A stretch of 64,000 nt of DNA from Trichopria drosophilae (Eukaryota > Arthropoda > Insecta > Hymenoptera > Diapriidae), in assembly GCA_030407085.1 (NCBI GenBank), contig CM059584.1:102671001-102735000 (forward strand). Reading direction: 5' to 3'. Each line of letters opens with the position of its first letter. Positions within the stretch are counted from its first letter, which is position 1. Shown piece after piece: positions 55,905 through 64,000 of this stretch. The notes below the pieces were generated by a model, which had not been told where the DNA came from, did not search any database, and worked only from the letters and a program-made list of their open reading frames with translations. The translations under genes were made by a program, and so were the position numbers.

Positions 55905-56280
55905 CTAGTCAACCCTTATTTTTCACCCTTTTAGAATTTTATAAAATAGAAACTGAACTGGGAAACGGAATCAGCTGTATCAAAACCTCTAAATCAAAGT
56001 TTCTGGAAAAATGAAAATTTCATCAACCTTTATTTTTTAATTCTTTATTCCACTTCAATTCTTATTTCTCACCCCTTCAGAATGTTATAAAATAGAAACT
56101 GAACTTGGAAATGAAATCAGCTGTATCAAAAATCTCTAGATCTAAGTTTCTAGAAAAACTGAAAATTTCGTCCTCAACCCTTATTTTTCACCCCTTTAAG
56201 ATGTTGCAAAATGGAAACTGAGCTTGGGAATGGAATCAGGAGCACAAAAAAACCTCATAGAAATAGATTTAACGTATTTT
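55905..56280 (+). repeat. Three-copy degenerate tandem repeat
   Basis: AAAATAGAAACTGAAC-type blocks start near 55941, 56087 and 56206 (the third has AAAATGGAAACTGAGC), each preceded by TTTTTCACCC(C/T)TT. Each is followed by GGAATCAG-like sequence, and in two copies by CTGTATCAAAA. Spacings are 146 and 119; the difference is an AT-rich insertion in copy one. No coding potential. Confidence 0.8.
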
Positions 56281-59200
56281 AGTGGATGATTCGCTTCTAC
56301 CAGAATTGGCACGAAAAGTGGAAAATGCTGCACCAGAATAAACGGTTAAAACGAATGAATTAACGTAACAATTATATAAAATAGATGAATAATTTGTCTA
56401 CATAGATATCGTTCCACCAAAAAGAACCTGTAATTTTCCAATCAGTATGAGATGGGAGAAACGTAACAATTTAGTATGACCATTTCTATTTTTTTAATAC
56501 AGTATAAGAATAATAATAATAAAAGGAATTTGTAAGATTTCTTACTGGTTATGAATGATATTAAAAGAGTCAATTTATTAAAAAAAAATATTAAACACGT
56601 TGAACGTCTGGCAACAAAAATAATCATAATGATAGATAAGATTTACGTAATTTTTTATGAAGAAGCGAAATCAGCAATAGGAAATGGGGGTTCCTATTTA
56701 AGATGTTTAAATTACCCCTTCTACCACCCCTAGCGGAAGGGGTGAAAGGTTCTATTAGGTGTTATAAGATAGTTCTTTTCAAACCATTGAATACGGGTAT
56801 TTTAATTTTTTTATTCATTGTGTAAATCTTTAGATATGTGCATTAATAATTCTATAAAACTTCTAACCCAAAGAAAGGCATGAATAAAACGCAATGTTTT
56901 CATTGGCTGGAAAGAAAACTGTTAAATTTCTCTAAATTTCCTGCAGCATTTTATCCGTATGATTGTTTCTTTTTCCTTTAATATTTGATATGCCCTCTAC
57001 CTCCTGCTTTTAATTTTCTTTTAGTCTGCCCTACATAGAGAGTAGTTTTTAATAAATTACATTGTTCAAATTGTTAATTTCTAATTTAAAAAAAAAATAC
57101 TATAATACCTCTTGTATTTTTATCTACGAGTATAAGATTATTTAGTGCAAGAATTTTCTCAATTTTTATCGTATAATCATATAAATCGTATATCGTATTA
57201 TCATATAAATCGGTTTTGTTACGTTTCACTGCATTTTGTAAGGAAATAAATTTCTAAATTGATATGGTAACTTTATTATTCAATAAAACATTTCTATCAA
57301 CGTAACTTACAAAATATAATGTGTGTTTATATGAACGTATTATTTCAGTCAATATACTAAATATGTTTTATTATTTCCATGAGGAAAATAGCGACAAAAT
57401 AGAAATAAATGCTAAGAAAATGTTTCGTATTTTGTAAATCACATGTCAAATTTGAATAAAATATGAATTTATATTTGTATTAATACCGATACTTATTTTG
57501 ATTCCCATAAATATGAATATTTTGAATACCTTGGAGAGACACTGATTCTAAATAACATACACGTATTCGAAGTAGTAAAAGCCCGGATCGGCCAGAAGCT
57601 ACTGAACGTTGTGCTATAAGCAGATTACAATATATCTTCTTCCGGTGCATGCGCTATAATCATGATGTCCGTTCAGATTTTAAAGTAAGAATTTAACATT
57701 TTTCGTATGGTTTCATCGGATTTAAAAAGTGAAGTTTCGAGAATGAGGAAGTCTATGAAACGCTGTGCTGAAATTCTTGTCTTTTCGCAGAAGTCCGACA
57801 AGAGCTCGCTTTAATTATCTGCATTGTCTTCTTCACTCCATTCATTAGGGCTGTTTGCCGAGACGTCAGAAATTAGTAAAGCTATTTAATTATGGAATTA
57901 AGAATTCATCCGTATTAAGCACTTGAATTTCAAATATAGTAGGTAAATCTAATGTCCCGTTTACATTAATTGCTCTACAGTTTATTTCTTAACATTTGTC
58001 TCGCAATCATATTTAAAAGTAATATTCTTTCCAAGAAACGTTGTATCATATATTTATATGAATTATTTCATCTGAAGTGCTTTGTAAATAACAAATATCA
58101 CTCTTAATAGTTATAGTTGAGTTAATATTTAGAAGGTAATTTATTTGTTTTTTTATAGCATAATAAATTACCATCATAATATTCCTCAAAATTATAAATA
58201 ATGGTCAAATTGTAACGACCCCTGGTTGTAAATTTTTTTTGTATGATTTTAGAAGTGTTGTTCACACGTAAGTATTAGCTTTCAATCAACCTACACAGTG
58301 CATAAGGTTATAAGTGATACATGAGTATTTCATAAAAAATTAGCAGGATGAATCATTTTTATTTTGAGCTTATCACGCGGTGTTATGTAGTTTTGACATT
58401 TTTTCGTAAAATTAAATATTTTTTTTTAAAATTAGGTAAAGTTAATTTTATTCATATTAGAATTAACTGACATTTTTTTGAAGCTATTTATTTTTGTCGA
58501 TATTATGAAATTACACCGAAATACTAGCAATAACAATGTAAAATTATAACAGTTATATCAAATATAATATTGAATTTGGCCACGTATATTTCTTATTGTA
58601 ATTCCTCTGACATACTTTTTCTTCTAAAACAATAATTGCTTCTTATTAAATTATATATGGTAATTTTACGCTCGTTTAGTAATTTATTACCTTATTATTC
58701 CGAATTGTTTATTTTGTTGTGAAAATCTGAAAATATAAAAAAATTGTCATGTAATTTCCCTGTTTGTGTAATTTCTCTGTCAGTTTTAGTGTAAATCATC
58801 TATATGACTGTTTTCTCTACAAAAAAACACGAAAGAATGCATTTGCGACTACTCAAATATAATTACACAGTTTTTTGAGTTGTTACACGTGTGACATAAG
58901 TAAACCTTGTAAACATTACCATTTAGGATCAATTGATTATGAAATTTCAAGTGCTAAGAGTACCGCAGTCGAAAATGAACCCAGTATTTTTCAACAATTA
59001 GTTACTTGCTATTTATTGATATTATTCTTATATTTACACTTCAATGATTGTGTATGTAATTCTCCTGGCTAATAATTTTAGTTAATTCGTTCAATTCCTG
59101 GAATGCTGCGTGCCCGCGCTATATATTTATTCTATAGCCTAGTACAAACATATTTCATGAGTTAAAAGTGAGAAATTAGACTATTTTTTAAAATCTTGTT

Positions 59201-59369
59201 TGAGTGTTGAAATCACCCATATACTTATACAAAAAAATGAAAATTATTTTCTTTTTTCCAGATATTTTTATTTTTATTTATTCCTTGCATAGTAAGGATT
59301 TTTCATCAAAGTATAGTAATTTTCTAGGAAATGAATTTCAAATATTATGTTTAGCTTTTTTTTGAAAAC
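56281..59369. other. AT-rich stretch with a GC-richer patch at 57.56-57.87 kb
   Basis: The patch contains a clean acceptor-like string, CTTGTCTTTTCGCAG, ending near 57791, followed by AAGTCCGACAAGAGCTCGCT and an in-frame TAA. That is at most eight codons, too short to claim. A short AT repeat (ATCGTATA(A/T)..CATATAAATCG, two units) lies at 57168-57212. A 65-codon frame at 58875-59072 has four N-terminal cysteines/histidines but no known finger. Confidence 0.35.
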
Positions 59370-59479
59370 TTGAATTCCGGAAGAATGACCTTGAAATTAG
59401 TAGGATATGTTCATTTCAATTTTTTTCCACTTCAATTTTGATACGAAATACTTGATTGAAATTGTTATTAGTGGGTTAA
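59370..59479 (+). repeat. TTAA-ended repeat, same family as 1-705
   Basis: GATACGAAATACTTGATTGA matches the segment at about 641-660 exactly, and the block ends GTTATTAGTGGGTTAA at a TTAA (59476-59479). Upstream GAATTCCGGAAGAATGACCT and TAGTAGGATA follow 550-615 loosely. Confidence 0.5.
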
Positions 59480-59696
59480 AATGATTAACGGACATTAAAT
59501 GATCGTCTTGATTGATGACCAAAAGTATTCATCAATGCTTGTTGACTATGCTTTCATTTTTATAAAATGATTATTGTTTTTTCTATTGTAAAATCTTTTA
59601 TGGATTTGCTCACATGCATTGAACACATTTAAAGAAATAAATTTATAACAAATATACATTCTCTAAAAAATATGCAATATTCTCTAGAATTACACA

Positions 59697-60279
59697 GAGA
59701 AAAAGGATTGTTTGTTGTAAAGAAATATCATTCAATTATAAAGTTCAAATCCTTTGTTAAATGTTAAACGATGGCATTGTAATATTAACGACGATTCGTT
59801 TAATATTAGAATTTTATTCCTTACATCAGAATTGACCATTTGTTAATACTTAAGAAATGTATACTTTGAACACGGCATCACTGCGCAAATTCACAAATAA
59901 GACATGTGTCTTATATGATGGATTTGTTTACAAAACGAGCATATTTAAGACGACGTATAAATAATATCTTTAATTTATTTTTTTCGCAATAACAACTACA
60001 GAATTGCAATGGCACTCAATCGTTCTTAAGAAATCAATCAAAGCATCCGTGTTGTCATTTGTGGTTATGATACGATACTTTTCGACTTCAACCATTATAT
60101 TTTGTATCTATTAAGAAATCATTACTTTATCGCTTCAAACGTATCGTATACAAATGGTTTCTTATCTATTAAGAAATGTTTGATTTCTATATGATATTTT
60201 AATTATTTCATATTTAAAAAATTGTTCGTATTGCCGTATTTAAATATACGATTTCTTAACTATTAAGAAGCCTTCTTTA
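59697..60279. repeat. Possible foldback tract with TTAAGAAAT units
   Basis: TATCTATTAAGAAAT-like units occur near 60107, 60163 and 60254, with CTTAAGAAAT at 59858 and 60026. The left edge AGAAAAAGGATTGTTTGTTG partly matches the complement of the right edge (AAAGAAGGCTTCTTAATAGT). An inner pair, GTTAAACGAT and ATTCGTTTAA, lies at 59765-59802. Flanks TAGAATTA and TAGTAATT could be an eroded duplication. Weaker than the other foldback loci. Confidence 0.3.
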
Positions 60280-60488
60280 TAGTAATTCCCTCAGTGATAG
60301 TTTGATATGAACTTATGTAACTAATATTTCCTAGGTATACATATATGTAGAAAGTAAAAATTTGACGTGTTAAATGTTGATAACGATTTAGCAAATATTT
60401 TTTTATTAAAATTACCCTAATAAATCCTATAAATGTCCTATATTCACTGGTCACACAAGAATCCTGACAGAACTAGCATTGCTGATGA

Positions 60489-61031
60489 GAAGTGAAGAAC
60501 AACATCAGTTGCTATAGAACTTCTCGTACAGTACTAGTTCACACAACTCATTATCGAGTGCATGGAGTGGCTGCTCGAAAGTATTGTTATCGGCGACAAG
60601 TATATTTGAACAATCTTTCTAATGGACCCTATTTTCCGGAGAATTCTGATCCTTTAACAATGAATGTAGCTTATTGAAAATCCCTCGCATAAAATTCAGT
60701 TCTCTCCATGTATGTTTCTTGATAAACATTTATTTTGACACGTCAACAAATTTTCTCCTACGATTTGACATACCAGATCTAGTGTTTGCAATTTTACATA
60801 AACATAAAAAATATATTTTTCTTGTTTATACTTTATACGGTAAAGTTAGTTTTGTGGAAAAATTTATGGTTTCCGTGGTTTCGCTAAATGTCTTTCGGAA
60901 TTTAACCGCATATTTCAGGGCTCTTTCAATGCCGGGGCTTCGTATTCATTGCGGCGTATTTCTTCCTGTATTGTAACTTTGCTTCTCCTACATGATGTAC
61001 TGAGATATGTACCGCAAAATTCTATGGAAGT
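60489..61031. other. GC-richer patch with coding-like frames on both strands
   Basis: A plus frame from 60489 to TGA near 60677 includes VHGVAARKYCYRRQVYLNNL and ends SNGPYFPENSDPLTMNVAY. A second plus frame continues to 60976, without ATG. On the minus strand a 38-codon frame (60915-61031) ends SKVTIQEEIRRNEYEAPALK then EP and a stop. All have less A/T-biased composition than usual here, but they compete with each other and none has a family that I recognise. Exon relics are possible. Confidence 0.2.
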
Positions 61032-63050
61032 TTACATACGTCAAATTTTATCATTCGACGAGAATTCTGACTATGCACGTATTGTATGGAAAATCTTGCT
61101 GTAAACAAATTCTGGTTTACAGGTAAATATATTGATTGTAAATATTATTATAATTAATATCTCCAATTTAATTTATAAAATTTGTTATTTTCAGTTTAAT
61201 ATTATTTGGTTTTATATATGTATTAGATTATTCATTTAGTACTAATTAAAATTAATATATTGGATGATACAAAAATATGTAAACTACGAAATTAATGTCG
61301 AGGAAAGTATTGTAAAAGATAATAATTCGATGATTATATATTACAAAATAATCGATTTTAACTTCAGATTCTGGTGCTGTTTTTTAAAAAATGAAACCGA
61401 TATTCAATTCAGTGTCTCATTTCTGACTATTAAAAAAATCATGATTACTAACAGAATTTTCGTGTTTAAATTTTCGATAACATTGGATATCAGTTGATGC
61501 AAAAATCAAACTATTTGGAAATTCCTCACTCGTATTAAATCATCGTTTAGAATTTTTGAGTAAATTTGTATTAATTTGTAATCAATAATATAATATGAGA
61601 TGCAATTTTCCGTATTGTATCCCTATAGCCTATTTTCACTTATTGTTATAACTTAATAGCTGGGATGCACTTTTTCATCAGTGCTTGTAAAGTTTTTGAA
61701 ATTAATCCTTTTATGTTAACAATTATCGTTTTAAATTATAGCCGGAATTTTAACAATTGCAATCAGTGTATTACATATGCAATACAGAGCGTTGTTTAAT
61801 CAAACGTCCAAATCGTTTACATTTCCAATATCCAGAATGTTCGAGAATCAATTATGATCTTTATCGCATAATTGCGTTACACGTTGTAATTTTGAAAAGA
61901 GACAAATTTTGAATTATAATATACGTATAGTATGTGATATGTATTAACACGAAAACTGCGAGTAATAACTTTTAAATAATTATGATTAATTCATCGTTAA
62001 AAGAATTGTACATAATTTTATTAACAATTTTCAACAACGATAATTTTTGCCGGCAATTTATATCAAACGGCATAATTCACTTAAAACTTGATTTAAGTCG
62101 GACAAGAGTTTGATAGTTACCTGCAGATGCAAATGTTCTACGGAATAAACGATTACAATTAAGGTAGTAGTTTTGAATTTAACTTTGAACTACAGCACTT
62201 CTCTTAAAATTCCTACAATTTCATTTCGAGTTTGTAATATAAGGTAATCTTTTTATAATATGTTTTATATTTATAATCGACAAAAACTAACCAGGCGGAT
62301 ATGAGGAAAAAAAAACTTTAAATGCACTTGACAAAATTGATAAAATTGGTATTGAAATAATAACATTCGTCTTTTATTTTTGAGGTTAATTTATGGTTCT
62401 TTTAGACAGAATTTTAAGTTTTTATTTCTTAATAGTAAAATGTATTAAATCCAATGAAATTTATTACTCATTATTATTCACATATCACAACAAAAGGATT
62501 CTTAAAATATATGTTAGTGGATACAGTTGAATCTAGGATTCAACTTTTTTGACATAAAAAAAAATGCAGACTTTTTCATGTTTTTACGTATACCTGAGCA
62601 CTCTAATAAATATTCGCTTATACGCGACAGTAGGACTTTGTCAACTTAAATCTATTTGTACCCGAATTCTGTATACTTAGGGTATCCGAAAATTTCGAAA
62701 CAATAGTCCTGTGGAGTGGTCTTTAAATTAAGAATCAATAATTCCTGTTCAATAAAAACTACTACTTAAATAATCTTATATTAGATACCTTTGTATTTCT
62801 GTGAAGTTGTTTAATATCTAAGTATAATTTTATTAGAAAAATTATTGTATTGTCGGCTTTTCGGAAGATAATTACAATATTATTTTATAAAAAACACATT
62901 ATTTAGGAAAATTTGTCGTACTTCAAGATTTTACATAATCTTATTTCATTAAACTCCCACTATCCACTATACATTCAAGTAGTGTCTAGGACTGTCCAGT
63001 AAACATGGTATGCTTTTTAGGCCGGAGTTTTCCTTTACTTGCATATTTCA
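61032..63050. other. AT-rich stretch without recognisable feature
   Basis: Only chance frames, such as 61264-61497 rich in I, N and F. No repeat ends. Confidence 0.5.
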
Positions 63051-63310
63051 GGGCTAATTATTAGATTTCTTCTTGAGGTTATGTCAACAACTTAACGTGA
63101 TGGAGCTGAATGGATTTCGGGTATGTTTTCAGCAACCCTAAAAACATCACGAAAATGTAGCAGGACTTCCAACCGCAAATTATTCATTATTTTAACGTTG
63201 TAAGGACTAATTATAGGATTTTTGAGGTTTTTTAAAGTTACGTCATAAACCGGACGTGATAGTGTTAAATGGACATCGGATTCGGATTCAGCGACATAAA
63301 AAAGCATATT
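63051..63310 (-). repeat. 153-bp module in two tandem copies
   Basis: Copies start GGGCTAATTATTAG (63051) and GGACTAATTATAGG (63204). Both go on to TTGAGGTT, then ACGTGATGGA or ACGTGATAGT, then a GGATTTCGG/GGATTCGG element and TTCAGC. The second copy contains GATTCGGATTCAGCGACAT, the complement of the GTCGCTGAATC start of the dispersed GATCCA module. The 71-codon minus frame here (63092-63307, VAESESDVHLTLSRPVYD) is the translated repeat. Confidence 0.65.
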
Positions 63311-63749
63311 ATAGGCATAGTCTGACCTCCAGATGCGGACTTTACTTTTTTTTTGTAGGGGTGTGTTATATTATCTCACAAAATTTTAGATTTCACTTTT
63401 TTTTTGTTAGCATTACATGATCTGAAATGTTAGTAAATGGTGTTATTAATTATGTCCTACCGACAGCACGCCATTCGATAATTTTTAGAGCTGGTTCATT
63501 GGGAATTTCTCTTTTGCATTTTATATATTTTCCAGCAAAACATCACTTGCGTTTAACCGGAAAACACATACATCACCGCGTAATTCCATAAATGACTGAT
63601 GACTATTTTTCGTTCGTTCTGGACCAGACGTTGAAATTTCCTATCTTCCTTTTATTCTCCCTCTTTTATTTTTTTATCGCACTAATGTCATCGCAAATGG
63701 TTGTTATCAAATTCAATACCAAAAGGTTGCAGAAATGTTTATTTATTTT

Positions 63750-63810
63750 AACTGAGTACACAGTGAAACTTGCTGCATTTGAGTACGCTACTTCACCAGT
63801 GACTTACACT
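63750..63810 (+). repeat. Diverged fragment of the CAGTGAA foldback arm
   Basis: CAGTGAAACTTGCTGCATTT then GAGTACGCTACTTCACCAGT and GACTT matches 34229-34280 (CAGTGAAACTTGTTACATTT, GCGTTCACTGCTTTACCAGT, GACTT) over about 50 bp. The 97-codon frame at 63592-63885 runs through it and is not credible as a gene. Confidence 0.6.
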
Positions 63811-64000
63811 AACGCTCAAAAATTTGGAAACACTATCATTTTCAGATATGTGAGTGCAAAGCTCCATATCAAAGAAATGTCTTAATGCATTTGAAAAACT
63901 CCAAAAGAATTTGAAATATCAGATAAAATCTAACTCTATATATGATAAAAGATACTTTTTACCTTTGTTTAGTAGGATTGTTTTACCTATAAACAATGTG

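Noticed and set aside
57777..57820. Coding exon after the TTTTCGCAG acceptor
   Set aside because: Only eight codons before the stop and no upstream partner exon; too little to annotate.
58875..59072. Small zinc-finger protein (CYTCDISKPCKHYH)
   Set aside because: Spacing fits no finger class that I know, there is no ATG start, and the rest is hydrophobic chance sequence.

Overview
This window is AT-rich eukaryotic DNA, about two thirds to 70 percent A+T by eye. I see no rRNA, tRNA, CRISPR array, operon or intact conventional protein gene. Open frames are short (longest 145 codons), and most look like chance frames or lie inside repeats. The repeats suggest an insect: two interstitial TTAGGTTAGG blocks (the arthropod telomere unit), many TTAA-bounded piggyBac-like non-autonomous elements, a tRNA-Lys primer-binding site of gypsy type, and a dispersed module containing GATCCAATATGGCGG. 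My guess, from memory of such repeats, is Hymenoptera; this is inference. The window is best read as intergenic or long-intron DNA built by transposons.

Layout. 0-10 kb: a TTAA-ended repeat, a cluster of GCGTAAA hairpins, a decayed coding-like relic (6777-7043), a foldback element (7301-7697), a GC-richer patch (8.5-8.9 kb) and a transposon whose left part is duplicated in tandem (9164-9918). 10-20 kb: a small foldback palindrome, 7 kb of plain AT-rich DNA, an LTR end with its primer-binding site near 17.95 kb on the minus strand, and a foldback element at 19.56 kb. 20-30 kb: two coding-like pieces (20.05-20.20 kb minus; 22.27-22.62 kb plus), a foldback element inserted into a dispersed repeat with its target duplication preserved (23056-23345), and a 704-bp piggyBac-like MITE. 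30-37 kb is densest: a 1.9-kb TA-flanked transposon with exon-like pieces hosts a nested foldback element with a 10-bp target duplication, followed by a 341-bp TTAA MITE and a 1.96-kb foldback element with a GC-rich cargo. 37-50 kb: a fuller copy of the hairpin-ended repeat (38.4-38.85 kb), a 507-bp near-perfect palindrome (46218-46724), a MITE at 47 kb and a 1.12-kb TTAA palindrome (48745-49868). 50-64 kb: two adjacent strong hairpins, a 217-bp TIR element, more hairpin-ended repeats, a three-copy tandem repeat, another possible foldback element and a duplicated 153-bp module.

The most interesting pattern is an architecture that recurs with unrelated sequences: inverted arms built from degenerate 14-17-nt subrepeats, with 9-11-bp target duplications where they can be read. 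This resembles the Drosophila Foldback (FB) elements, usually linked to Mutator-like transposases. At least six loci fit and two more are possible. No transposase for them is visible here.
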